Positions 9,490-17,303 of a stretch of 64,000 nt of DNA are shown here, one piece after another (the stretch's first letter is position 1; each line of letters starts with the position of its first letter). The translations under genes and the position numbers were made by a program. This DNA is from Streptomyces indicus (GTDB taxonomy: Bacteria > Actinomycetota > Actinomycetes > Streptomycetales > Streptomycetaceae), in NCBI RefSeq assembly GCF_900100315.1, contig NZ_FNFF01000003.1, forward strand, positions 283,813-347,812. The letters are read 5' to 3'. Under the pieces are notes generated by a model, which did no database searches, had not been told where the DNA came from, and saw only the letters and a list, made by a program, of their open reading frames with translations.

Positions 9490-10149
9490 TCAGGCCTCGG
9501 CCGGCTCTTCCGCGGAAGCCTCGGCAGCGGCCTCGGTCGGCTCCTCGCCAGCGACGCGGTCACGACGCGTGGTGGTCGCCGGAGCGTCCGCCTTGCGGGC
9601 GGCCTGTGCCTCGCGGGCCTCGGCCATGGCCTCGGTCTTCTTCTTGTGCGGACCGAGAACCATGATCATGTTCCGGCCGTCCTGCTTGGGGTTCGACTCG
9701 ATGAAGCCGAGCTCCTGGACGTCCTCCGCGAGACGCTGCAGCAGTCGGTAGCCGAGCTCCGGCCGGGACTGCTCGCGACCACGGAACATGATCGTGATCT
9801 TGACCTTGTCGCCCTGCTTGAGGAACCGGACGACGTGACCCTTTTTGGTGTCGTAGTCGTGCGGGTCGATCTTCGGCCGGAGCTTCATCTCCTTGATGAC
9901 CGTGTGCGCCTGGTTCTTGCGCGCCTCACGGGCCTTCATGGCCGATTCGTACTTGAACTTCCCGTAGTCCATGAGCTTGCAGACGGGCGGACGGGCGTTC
10001 GCCGCCACCTCGACCAGGTCGAGGTCGTACTCCTGAGCAAGCTCAAGGGCCTTGGCAAGCGGAACAATCCCGACCTGCTCGCCGCTGGGACCGACAAGTC
10101 GCACTTCGGGAACGCGAATCCGGTCGTTGATGCGGGGCTCGGCGCTGAT
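9490..10149 (-). CDS. infC: Translation initiation factor IF-3 (ATC start)
   Basis: IF-3 binds the 30S subunit and checks the initiator tRNA and start codon. The protein shows the N-domain ([19 protein letters not shown]), the linker helix and the C-domain ([20 protein letters not shown]), plus an acidic, alanine-rich C-terminal tail of about 40 residues. No ATG, GTG or TTG lies at the proper N-terminus. The best start is ATC at 10149 (giving [10 protein letters not shown]), which follows TAGGAGG with four bases between. Use of a rare start codon is well known for infC in Escherichia coli (AUU), where it lets IF-3 limit its own synthesis. From this start the protein has 219 residues. Longer frames upstream are open but lack a good ribosome site. 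Confidence 0.93.
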   Translation of the reverse strand: MSAEPRINDRIRVPEVRLVGPSGEQVGIVPLAKALELAQEYDLDLVEVAANARPPVCKLMDYGKFKYESAMKAREARKNQAHTVIKEMKLRPKIDPHDYDTKKGHVVRFLKQGDKVKITIMFRGREQSRPELGYRLLQRLAEDVQELGFIESNPKQDGRNMIMVLGPHKKKTEAMAEAREAQAARKADAPATTTRRDRVAGEEPTEAAAEASAEEPAEA

Positions 10150-10235
10150 GGATCCTCCTAAGTAGCACCTCGCGGGCGGTCTGGCGGACCGCCGCGCAAC
10201 GTCTGTTTCGTGAGACCTAACCGCGCCGGCACATG

Positions 10236-10278
10236 AAAAATGCCCCGGACGATCACAGGCGGGGCTCCATACCGGAGC
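10236..10278 (-). promoter_or_regulatory. infC: Attenuator-like switch in infC leader
   Basis: Reading leftward, GCCCCG (10265-10260) can pair with CGGGGC (10247-10242), and the stem is followed by ATTTTT, which resembles a rho-independent terminator. A competing hairpin, GCTCC (10278-10274) with GGAGC (10268-10264), uses two of the same bases. The two structures are therefore partly exclusive, as in transcription attenuators. It lies about 90 bases before the infC start. Confidence 0.5.
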
Positions 10279-10347
10279 ACCACCGCGACGTACGCGGGGC
10301 GCATCAGCGACGAGACACACTCGGTGCGTCTGCCGGACCGGTGACCC

Positions 10348-10365
10348 GCCGCCCTGCTGGGCGGC
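10348..10365 (-). other. Leader hairpin upstream of infC
   Basis: GCCGCCC (10348-10354) pairs perfectly with GGGCGGC (10359-10365) around a four-base loop, about 200 bases before infC. It may be part of the same regulatory leader. Confidence 0.45.
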
Positions 10366-10501
10366 CAGGTGGGAGATCGGAGCCTCCACTTGTGGGCCGG
10401 GCGCCTCGCTTTTCAGCAGGGGTGTCCGGCCGGTCGTTACACAAGGTTAGCAGAGCTTCTGGGGTGCGGCTAACGGCCTCGTATCCGGGCCGTCAGCCCT
10501 T

Positions 10502-10522
10502 GGCCCGGGCTCGCGCCGGGCC
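10502..10522 (-). terminator. Hairpin after the DUF1844 gene
   Basis: GGCCCGG (10502-10508) pairs with CCGGGCC (10516-10522), starting 17 bases downstream of the DUF1844 stop. There is no T-run. Confidence 0.5.
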
Positions 10523-10539
10523 GGGGCGGACCGGCTGCC

Positions 10540-10902
10540 TCAGCCGAAGACGGGACCGGTGTACTTCTCACCGGGGCCCTGGCCCGGCTCGTCCGGGACA
10601 AGGGAGGCCTCGCGGAAGGCGAGCTGAAGCGACTTCAGGCCGTCGCGCAGCGGGGCCGCGTGGAAGGAGCTGATCTCGGTGGTGCTGGCGTCGAGCAGGC
10701 CGGCGAGGGCGTGGATCAGCTTGCGCGCCTCGTCGAGATCCTTGTGCGCGTCGCCCTCCTCGGTCAGGCCGGCCTTCACGGCGGCGGCGCTCATCAGGTT
10801 CACCGCCACGGTGACGATCACCTCGACCGCGGGGACCTCGGCGATGTCGCGGGCCATGGTGTCGAAGTCGGGGGTCTGTCCAGTGGGGCTTGCGTCAGTC
10901 AT
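10540..10902 (-). CDS. DUF1844 family protein
   Basis: A 120-residue protein starting MTDASPTGQTPDFDTMARDI. The central 80 residues (VEVIVTVAVNLMSAAAVKAG, KDLDEARKLIHALAGLLD) match the DUF1844 family, small helical proteins of unknown function usually found beside infC in actinobacteria. There is no signal peptide and no catalytic motif. I chose the ATG at 10902 because the longer open frame upstream is random GC-rich sequence. Its constant position just upstream of infC on the same strand suggests a link with translation, but that is inference only. Confidence 0.88.
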   Translation of the reverse strand: MTDASPTGQTPDFDTMARDIAEVPAVEVIVTVAVNLMSAAAVKAGLTEEGDAHKDLDEARKLIHALAGLLDASTTEISSFHAAPLRDGLKSLQLAFREASLVPDEPGQGPGEKYTGPVFG

Positions 10903-10919
10903 GGCACTCAGCCTAAGTG

Positions 10920-10997
10920 CGGCCGACCTGTGCTCCGACACCACCCGGCGACCTGCGCTCCGACACCCACCCGGCCGCCTGTGGTCCGACACCCCCG
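10920..10997. repeat. 26-base tandem repeat, 3 copies
   Basis: Units at 10920-10945, 10946-10971 and 10972-10997 share the pattern CGGC.GACCTG.GCTCCGACACC with a few changes. They fill the gap between the SseB-domain gene (stop at 11025) and the DUF1844 gene start. Confidence 0.75.
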
Positions 10998-11024
10998 GCC
11001 GTGGGCCGTCGTGCCCGGGGCGGC

Positions 11025-11759
11025 TCAGCTGCGCACGAAGAGCGGCTCGCCGGGCGGTGCCGCCTCGGCGGGCAGGAGCGCGAGGCTGAGGCCGTGCACC
11101 AGGCGGGCCCTGAGCGTGTCGTCGGCGGCCAGCTGCCGGGCCACGGCATGGACGCTCGCCTCGGGCGGCATGCCCGGGTCGAGCACCAGGGCGAGGGTGC
11201 CGTCGCCCTCCCCCGGGCCCAGATACGCACGCCGCACCGCCCCGATGGCGGCGACGGCGGCGCGCACGGCCTCCGCGACCGCCGGGTCCGCCAGCGGATC
11301 CGTCGAGGTGCGGCCCTCCGCCAGCGCGTACAGCGCCCGCCGCGGCAGCTCGAACGCGACCGGCCCCGCCAGGTCGAGCACGATCGTGTCGGCCTTCTCG
11401 TGCGCGGCCGCGCGCAGGGCCTGCTGCATCGGGACGGCGACCGGGCGGGCGGCCGGGTCCCACAGGGCGAGGGCCTGGGTCGAGGTGAACGCGGGGAGCG
11501 CGGTGCGGCCGCCGGCCTTCAGCGTGGGCACGGCCATGTCGCTGTTCTTCTCGCGCTTGAGGCCGTTCTCGTCCGTCTCGACCTCGCCGAGCACCGCGAC
11601 GACGGGGACGAGGAGCCGGGCGTCCTTGAGTGCGGCGAGCACCCGGCTCTCATGCGCGGGTGTGCGGTCCGCGGCCCAGGCGGCGAGCGCGGCGCTCAGC
11701 TCGGGGTCGGCGGAACCGTCGTCGTTCGCGTACCCGTGGTCGGGAATGTTCTTGTTCAC
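11025..11759 (-). CDS. SseB-domain protein
   Basis: This protein of about 244 residues carries the SseB N-terminal domain (roughly residues 25-130: RVLAALKDARLLVPVVAV, TSTQALALWDPAARPVAVP) and a C-terminal region of mixed helix and strand. The domain is found in enhanced-serine-sensitivity proteins, whose biochemical role is not settled. No signal peptide is visible. The GTG at 11759 is the likely start (MNKNIPDHG); an adjacent GTG at 11762 is equally possible. The start codon lies inside an inverted repeat, described separately. It reads away from the lipoprotein gene at 11859, so the 99-base gap is a divergent promoter region. Confidence 0.82.
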   Translation of the reverse strand: MNKNIPDHGYANDDGSADPELSAALAAWAADRTPAHESRVLAALKDARLLVPVVAVLGEVETDENGLKREKNSDMAVPTLKAGGRTALPAFTSTQALALWDPAARPVAVPMQQALRAAAHEKADTIVLDLAGPVAFELPRRALYALAEGRTSTDPLADPAVAEAVRAAVAAIGAVRRAYLGPGEGDGTLALVLDPGMPPEASVHAVARQLAADDTLRARLVHGLSLALLPAEAAPPGEPLFVRS

Positions 11760-11772
11760 CACGGTTCCCGAC
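11739..11772. promoter_or_regulatory. Inverted repeat across the SseB gene start
   Basis: GTCGGGAA (11739-11746) and TTCCCGAC (11765-11772) form a perfect 8-base inverted repeat around an 18-base centre that contains the GTG start codons. It could be an operator for the divergent pair or an RNA hairpin that masks the start. Confidence 0.45.
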
Positions 11773-11858
11773 CCTACAGATGTGGGGGCGGTCGAGTTCC
11801 CAGCGGGTTCTGAGGCCGATCTCACGCTGCGCACAGACAGAGGGCCGAGCGTCGCGGC

Positions 11859-12740
11859 ATGCGTCTCGCCCGTTCGCTCGTCCTGCCCCTGCTGCTCTGT
11901 GCGCTCGCCGGTTGCGGCACCGACCGCGCGCCCGCCGTGAGCACGCCACGGCAGGCGCCCGCCGCCCAGGAGGCACCCATGGAGCCGGACAAGGACGAGC
12001 AGCTCGCGGCCGCACTGGATGCCGTCACGACGACCGGCGAGGTGCGTTTCGCGGTCGCGGTGCTCGATCCGGCCGACGGCAGCACGGGCGTGTACGGGGA
12101 CGAGGGGCCGTACGACACGGCGAGCATCGTGAAGGTGGACATCCTCGTCGCGCTGCTGCTGCGGGCGCAGGACGAGGGCCGTGAGCTGACCGGGCAGGAG
12201 CGGGCCCACGCGCACGCGATGATCACGAGCAGCGACAACGCGGCGGCCACCGCGCTGTGGGCGGTGATCGGCGGCGCCGAGGGTCTCGATGCGGCCCACG
12301 CCCGCCTCGGGCTCGACGCGACGCGGGCCGGCACGGAGGGGCGCTGGGGCCTGACCCAGACCACCGCGGCCGATCAACTGGTGCTGCTCGACGCCGTGTT
12401 CGGGCAGCCGGAGGCGCTCACGGCCGCGTCGCAGGCGTACGTACGGGGGCTCCTCGATGCGGTGGTCGAGGGGCAGGACTGGGGCGTCTCGGCGGCGGGC
12501 GATGACGACGACGGGGACGAAGGCGACGGCTCCGGAACCGGAAGCGGCGGGTGCGCGCTCAAGAACGGGTGGCTGCCGCGTTCCGCCACCGGGCTGTGGG
12601 ACATCAACAGCATCGGCCGGGTGACGCTCGACGGACGGGAGCTGCTGATCGCGGTGCTGTCGGACGGGCACACGACGAAGGAAGCCGGGGTCGCGCTGGT
12701 CGAGCGGGTGGCGCGGGCGGCGGCGCGCGCGGTGGTCTAG
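11859..12740 (+). CDS. Beta-lactamase-fold serine hydrolase lipoprotein
   Basis: A 293-residue exported lipoprotein: signal peptide MRLARSLVLPLLLCALAGC with lipobox LAGC (Cys19). The body has the serine beta-lactamase / penicillin-binding fold. The SxxK motif is SIVK (about residue 89), followed by the SDN motif in MITSSDNAAATALW (about 128), and KNG replaces the usual K-T/S-G near the end. An acidic glycine-rich insert (DDDDGDEGDGSGTG, about 225) lies just before that motif, which is unusual. It may be a cell-wall hydrolase or a beta-lactamase relative; I cannot tell which, and nothing in the neighbourhood decides it. It reads away from the SseB-domain gene and ends at an array of tandem hairpins. 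Confidence 0.85.
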   Translation: MRLARSLVLPLLLCALAGCGTDRAPAVSTPRQAPAAQEAPMEPDKDEQLAAALDAVTTTGEVRFAVAVLDPADGSTGVYGDEGPYDTASIVKVDILVALLLRAQDEGRELTGQERAHAHAMITSSDNAAATALWAVIGGAEGLDAAHARLGLDATRAGTEGRWGLTQTTAADQLVLLDAVFGQPEALTAASQAYVRGLLDAVVEGQDWGVSAAGDDDDGDEGDGSGTGSGGCALKNGWLPRSATGLWDINSIGRVTLDGRELLIAVLSDGHTTKEAGVALVERVARAAARAVV

Positions 12741-12816
12741 GACAGGCCCGGTGCCGGGGTTTTCAGGGCAGGCCCGGTGCCGGGGTTTTCCGGACAGGTC
12801 CGGTGCCGGGTTTTCA
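12741..12816 (+). terminator. Three tandem terminator-like hairpins
   Basis: Imperfect 26-base units starting at about 12740, 12766 and 12792 each contain CCCGGTGCCGGGGTTTTC or a close variant: a short CCCGG/CCGGG hairpin followed by four T. They lie just after the lipoprotein stop and read in its direction. Two further copies occur at about 12888 and 12914 inside the 116-base duplication. Confidence 0.7.
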
Positions 12817-13006
12817 GGTCGGGCCCGTCGCCAGGGTTCTCAGGTCGGGCGCCGCGTGCGCCACAGGACCGTCGCCGCCACCAGCAGGCCCGGTGCCGGG
12901 GTTTTCCGGACAGGTCCGGTGCCGGGTTTTCAGGTCGGGCCCGTCGCCAGGGTTCTCAGGTCGGGCGTCGCGTGCGCCACAGGACCGTCGCCGCCACCAG
13001 CAGGCC
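12768..13006. repeat. 116-base tandem duplication of the subtilase 3' end
   Basis: 12768-12883 and 12884-12999 are identical except for one base (C or T in the GCG.CGCGTG context). The right-hand copy holds the true last 14 codons and stop of the subtilase (stop at 12956-12958). The left-hand copy is a complete remnant of the same coding end plus downstream hairpins. Confidence 0.95.
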
Positions 13007-14185
13007 TGCGCCCACGGCGCCCACGGCGAGGCCGAGCCAGCTCGATGTCCCCGCGTCCGTCTCGCGCTTGGCGGGGCCCTGGCCGAAGTACTTCTTCGGG
13101 TAGGCCTGTGCCGCCGCGGGCTTGAGCTCCGCGCCCGCCTCGATCGCGGCCACCGGGTCGATGAACCCGTAGCCGAAGGAGTCGTCGCGGCCACCCGCGG
13201 GCGAGTCCTCCGCGGTGGTCTCCACCAGACGCTTGACCTGGGCCGGGTCGAGGTCCGGGTGGGCGGAGCGGATCAGCGCCACCACGCCCGAGGCGAACGC
13301 GGCGGCGGCCGAGGTGCCCCAGCCCTTGTAGTACTCGCGGTCCGGTCCGGCCATCACGATGTCGTCCCCGGGCGCGCTGACGGTCGCGTACCAGCGGCGC
13401 GTGGAGAACGAGGCGCGCGCCCCGTAGCGGTCGACGGCCGTGACGGCGATGACGCCGGGGTAGGCCGCCGGGTACGAGATGTGGTCGCCCTTCTCGCCGC
13501 CGTTGCCGGCCGAGGCCACGACCACCACGCCCTTGCTCAGCGCGTACTGCACCGCGGCGTCCTCGCGGGCGTCGGCGTGCGCGGACTCGCTGTCGTCGCC
13601 GAGCGACATGTTGATCACGTCGGCACCGTGGTCGGCGGCCCAGCGGATCCCGTCCGCGAGGGCGGTGCCGCGCGTGTTGCGGGCCTTCGTACGGGACTTG
13701 TCGCCGTCCTCGAGGATCACCCGCACGGGGAGGATCTTCGCCTCGGGCGCGATGCCGAGGACACCGTCCGCCCTGCCCGGGCCGTGCCCGTGGCCCGCGA
13801 TGATGCCGGCCATGTTGGTGCCGTGCCGGGCCCAGGCCTTGTCGCCCTGCCGGGCGCCGAAGCCGATCATGTCCTTGCCCTTGAGGACGTTGTCCTTGAG
13901 GTCGGGGTGGGTGCCGTCCACGCCGGTGTCGAGGACCGCGACCGTGATGCCACGCCCCTTGGTGGTGGCCCAGGCCTTGTCGGCGTCCAGGGCGTCAAGG
14001 GCCCACTGCTGGGCGCGGATGGTGTCGGCGTGCGCGTTGCTCGCCGGCAGCACGACGAGGCCGCCGGCGAGGAGCACGGCGCCGAGAGACCGCAGCCGCG
14101 GCCGGCCGCCGGTGGACCGGGGCCCCGTACCGCCACGGCGAGTGGACCGCGGCCACGGACCGCGGCCGGTGGAACGCGAACTCAC
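12956..14185 (-). CDS. Membrane-anchored subtilisin-like (mycosin-type) serine protease
   Basis: A 409-residue S8 protease. A signal peptide (LGAVLLAGGLVVLPASNAHA, ending near residue 53) is followed by the catalytic domain: Asp in VAVLDTGVDGTHPD, His in ARHGTNMAGIIAGHG, and Ser in GWGTSAAAAFASG. The C-terminus has a transmembrane helix (LGLAVGAVGAGLLVAATVLW) and a short basic tail, so the enzyme should face outward, tethered to the membrane. This is the layout of mycosins, but no type VII secretion genes are near. Its GTG start overlaps the upstream stop (GTGA, four bases), so it is coupled to the gene at 14182-15831. Its 3' end is part of a 116-base tandem duplication. Confidence 0.93.
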   Translation of the reverse strand: MSSRSTGRGPWPRSTRRGGTGPRSTGGRPRLRSLGAVLLAGGLVVLPASNAHADTIRAQQWALDALDADKAWATTKGRGITVAVLDTGVDGTHPDLKDNVLKGKDMIGFGARQGDKAWARHGTNMAGIIAGHGHGPGRADGVLGIAPEAKILPVRVILEDGDKSRTKARNTRGTALADGIRWAADHGADVINMSLGDDSESAHADAREDAAVQYALSKGVVVVASAGNGGEKGDHISYPAAYPGVIAVTAVDRYGARASFSTRRWYATVSAPGDDIVMAGPDREYYKGWGTSAAAAFASGVVALIRSAHPDLDPAQVKRLVETTAEDSPAGGRDDSFGYGFIDPVAAIEAGAELKPAAAQAYPKKYFGQGPAKRETDAGTSSWLGLAVGAVGAGLLVAATVLWRTRRPT

Positions 14186-15831
14186 GACTCTTCCTCCGCG
14201 GCCTCGGCGGCCTTCTTGCGCAGGCCCCGCTCGATGCGGTCGGCCAGGCCCTTCGCCTCGTGCCCGAGTCCGGACTGCGCGGGCGCGCTGGTGGCGCCCT
14301 CGGCCATGGCCTTCGCGGCCGGCTCGGGGGCGTCGACCGTACGGCCGTCCGCGAAGCCGGAGACCGCGAACACGACGACCGGCGCGTCGCTGAGCACGGA
14401 CACGCTCCAACTGGCCCGCTGCCGGGGCCCGAAGCCCTCGGCGACGGTGCCCTTGACCGGGTGGGTCAGCGGCATGAGGTCGGGGTGCGCGGCGAGGCCT
14501 TCCTTCGCGAAACGGGTGCGCAGGGCGCCCATCGCCTCGGCGTCGGCTTTGGTGAACACCATGCCGACGGTGGTCACATGGCTGCGCGTGGCGTCGGTGT
14601 ACGTGGCGCGCACGAGCCGTGCGCAGCCGGCCGGTTCGAGCGCCTTGCGCAGCATCGGGTCCAGGCCCTTGGCGCAGGTGGTGTCCGGTGCGACGCCGAG
14701 GCGGGTCCAGCGGCGGTCCGCGCCGCCGGGGCCCGCGCCGTCGCCCACGACGGTGGGCGGGAAGAGGGTGTCGACCGGCTGGCTGTGCCAGGCGTCCGCG
14801 GCGGCGGCGAACACGCTCGCGTCACGGGAGGCGGCACCGGACTCCCCGGTCAGCCAACTGCCGGTCACCGCACCGGTGATGAGCCCGACGCCGAGCACCA
14901 GGCAGGTGGCCGCGGCGGCGACCCGGGCACGGCTGCGGCGGACCGGCCGCAGCCGGGTGGTGTGGTCGTCGAAGGCGGCGGGTGGCATGAAGACCAGCGG
15001 AGGGCCGGCGTCGGGCCGCGGGGTGAGGTCCACGGAACCGACGGGGCGACGGTGCCGCGGGGGCGCGGTGCCGTGCGCCGCGGGCAGGCCGGGACGCGAT
15101 GCCCCGGTGACCGGGCGCCGCGCGGTCTCGGGCGGCAGCGGTCCTGCGGTCACGGGGCGCAGCCGGGTGGTGGTCTCGGCGGGGGTCTCCGGGCCGGGTG
15201 GGGTGCGCCCCGTCTCCGGCTCCGTGTCCGGATTCGTGTCCGTACGGAACGAGCTCCCGATCTCCGTACGGAACGAACTGCCCCTCTCCGTACGGGAGGT
15301 GCGGCCCGTCTCCGTACGAGCTGCGGCGGCAGGTCCGGCGTGCCGATCACCGGCCGTCAGCGGAGAGGATTGCGAACGGGAAGGCGAACTGCCCTGCGTG
15401 GCCCCCTCGTTGACAGGTGCGGCACCCGACGTGCCGTCGCCGGTGAGCGGCGCCCCCGGCGGCTTGGGCGGCACGGCAGGCCTCGGCGGTACGGGGCCGG
15501 GGGCTCCGCTGCCGGAACCGACGGCCGCAGCGCCCTCGGCGGCGCGGCGGGCGCGGGCCGCTCGGCCGTTCGCCACGGCGTCCGCGCGCAGCGGCGGTCC
15601 GGTCGGAGCTGCGGGCGGCGCAGGGGCCCGGTGCGGAACGGGAACGCCGGTGGGCGGCGTCGTGCTGCCGTCCTCATTCGGCGGCAGGTCGTCGGCCGCC
15701 GCCGGGTCCGGCACGGGGGCATGGTCCGGCAGCCGCGTGGACGGGAGCGGCGGAGGCGGGGACGCGGGGCGCGGCGGGATGTCGGCGCGCTGCGCTTCGA
15801 TGCTCATCCACCCCCCGTTCACCGTACTCAC
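14182..15831 (-). CDS. Proline-rich membrane protein coupled to subtilase
   Basis: This 549-residue protein has a long N-terminal half rich in Pro, Ala and charged residues (probably disordered and cytoplasmic), a single transmembrane segment at about 335-355 (AAAATCLVLGVGLITGAVTG), and an exported domain of about 190 residues with two cysteines (TTCAKG, PAGCARL) that may form a disulphide. Within the disordered part a short repeat, RTE.GSSF, occurs several times because of a 30-base DNA repeat near 15240-15320. I do not recognise a known family. Four-base overlap with the protease suggests a common complex or substrate relationship (inference). The start could also be the ATG at 15807; the GTG at 15831 has a better-spaced GAGGG. 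Confidence 0.75.
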   Translation of the reverse strand: MSTVNGGWMSIEAQRADIPPRPASPPPPLPSTRLPDHAPVPDPAAADDLPPNEDGSTTPPTGVPVPHRAPAPPAAPTGPPLRADAVANGRAARARRAAEGAAAVGSGSGAPGPVPPRPAVPPKPPGAPLTGDGTSGAAPVNEGATQGSSPSRSQSSPLTAGDRHAGPAAAARTETGRTSRTERGSSFRTEIGSSFRTDTNPDTEPETGRTPPGPETPAETTTRLRPVTAGPLPPETARRPVTGASRPGLPAAHGTAPPRHRRPVGSVDLTPRPDAGPPLVFMPPAAFDDHTTRLRPVRRSRARVAAAATCLVLGVGLITGAVTGSWLTGESGAASRDASVFAAAADAWHSQPVDTLFPPTVVGDGAGPGGADRRWTRLGVAPDTTCAKGLDPMLRKALEPAGCARLVRATYTDATRSHVTTVGMVFTKADAEAMGALRTRFAKEGLAAHPDLMPLTHPVKGTVAEGFGPRQRASWSVSVLSDAPVVVFAVSGFADGRTVDAPEPAAKAMAEGATSAPAQSGLGHEAKGLADRIERGLRKKAAEAAEEES

Positions 15832-16049
15832 GGACCGGGCCCTCGCCGGCCGCCGATGTGGACGCCTGCGGCGGGCGTCCGGCGCCCGTCACCCGTCTCG
15901 ATCACCTGCGGGGACAGGCCCGTTCCACCCTGCCTGCGCGTCACTCTACGGTCTCGCGGTGTGCATGCGGGAACCAGTCCGCAGGTCAGGGACGATCTGT
16001 CCGGATCATCCCCCTACCACGGGGTAATCGTGTCTGGCAGGCTGCCTCC

Positions 16050-17252
16050 ATGACAGCCCTGGCCTCTGATCGCGCCCGCTACGACCGCGCCACCGCCGAG
16101 CTCGACGCGCCTCTCGCCATCGTCGACCTGGAGGCGTTCGACGCCAATGCCGACGACCTCGTACGGCGGGCCGGCGGCAAGCCGATCCGCGTGGCCAGCA
16201 AGTCGGTGCGCTGCCGTGCGCTGCTCGAACGGGTCCTGGCCAGGGACGGCTTCGCCGGGATCATGTCGTTCACGCTCACCGAGTCGCTGTGGCTCGCGCG
16301 CTCCGGCTTCGAGGACGTCCTGCTGGCGTACCCGTCCGCGGACCGCGCCGGCTTCGCCGAGCTGACCGCCGACCCCAAGCTGGCCGCCGCGGTGACCGTG
16401 ATGATCGACGATCCCGCGCAGCTGCGGCTGATCGACGCGGCGCGGGACGGCGGGCGGGAGGAGGTACGGGTCTGCCTCGAACTCGATACCGCCCTGAAGC
16501 TCCTGGGCGGCCGGATCCGTATCGGGGCGCGCCGCTCCCCGCTGCACTCCCCCGCCCAACTCGCCGATCTGGCCCGGGCGGTGGACCGCACGCCGGGGTT
16601 CCGGCTGGTCGGGATCATGGCGTACGAGGGGCATGTCGCCGGGGTCGGTGACGCGCTGGCGGGACGGCCGCTGCGGTCCCGGGCGATCCGGGCGATGCAG
16701 AGTGCCGCGCGGCGCGAGCTGGCCGCGCGGCGGGCGGAGGCCGTGCGCGCGGTGCGGGCGGTGGCGCCCGGTCTCGAATTCGTGAACGGGGGCGGCACGG
16801 GGAGCGTGCAGCACACCGCCGCGGAGGAGGCCGTCACGGAGATCGCGGCCGGGTCGGGGCTGTATGTGCCGCGGCTCTTCGACAACTACACCTCGTTCAC
16901 GGCCCGTCCGGCCGCGCTCTTCGCGCAGCCCGTGGTGCGCAGGCCCGGGGTCGGGGTCGTCACCGTCCTCGGCGGCGGCTATCCCGCCTCCGGTGCGGCG
17001 GGCCAGGACCGCTCGCCCGTGCCGTATCTGCCGGAGGGTCTGCGTTACGACCCGCAGGAAGGCGCGGGCGAGGTGCAGACCCCGCTGCTCGGGTCGCCCG
17101 CGGACGACCTGCGGATCGGTGACAAGGTGTGGTTCCGGCATGCGAAGGCCGGTGAGCTGTGCGAGCGCTTCGATGCGCTACACCTGGTCGAAGGCGACCG
17201 GATCACGGCGACGGTGCCCACGTACCGGGGGGAAGGGCACACCTTCCTCTGA
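16050..17252 (+). CDS. PLP-dependent amino acid deaminase/aldolase
   Basis: A 400-residue protein of the alanine-racemase-N-terminal-domain fold (D-threonine aldolase / D-serine dehydratase-like group). The pyridoxal phosphate lysine is expected in KPIRVASKSVRC (about residue 48). Other family landmarks are FTLTES, the phosphate-binding region FVNGGGTGSVQHT (about 247-259) and the C-terminal metal-site region WFRHAKAGELCERF, whose His and Cys fit the zinc ligands of this family. The natural substrate is unknown. It probably acts in the cytosol. A weak ribosome site precedes the ATG at 16050. It reads away from the proline-rich membrane protein gene, so both promoters lie in 15832-16049. Confidence 0.85.
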   Translation: MTALASDRARYDRATAELDAPLAIVDLEAFDANADDLVRRAGGKPIRVASKSVRCRALLERVLARDGFAGIMSFTLTESLWLARSGFEDVLLAYPSADRAGFAELTADPKLAAAVTVMIDDPAQLRLIDAARDGGREEVRVCLELDTALKLLGGRIRIGARRSPLHSPAQLADLARAVDRTPGFRLVGIMAYEGHVAGVGDALAGRPLRSRAIRAMQSAARRELAARRAEAVRAVRAVAPGLEFVNGGGTGSVQHTAAEEAVTEIAAGSGLYVPRLFDNYTSFTARPAALFAQPVVRRPGVGVVTVLGGGYPASGAAGQDRSPVPYLPEGLRYDPQEGAGEVQTPLLGSPADDLRIGDKVWFRHAKAGELCERFDALHLVEGDRITATVPTYRGEGHTFL

Positions 17253-17303
17253 CGGCCCGCCCTCGCTCCTGCGAGGGGCCGCACCCGCGGCGGGCCGGCG
17301 CGC

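Noticed and set aside
12956..14185. Assignment as mycP of a type VII secretion locus
   Set aside because: The protease layout fits, but no EccC, EsxA or other ESX gene is in the window.
15240..15320. Cluster of CGTACG palindromes as a regulator binding array
   Set aside because: They lie within coding sequence and encode the RTE.GSSF repeat; CGTACG is common in such genomes.
12551..16027. 1158-codon rightward frame opposite the subtilase and membrane-protein genes
   Set aside because: It is antisense to two supported genes and encodes low-complexity sequence only.
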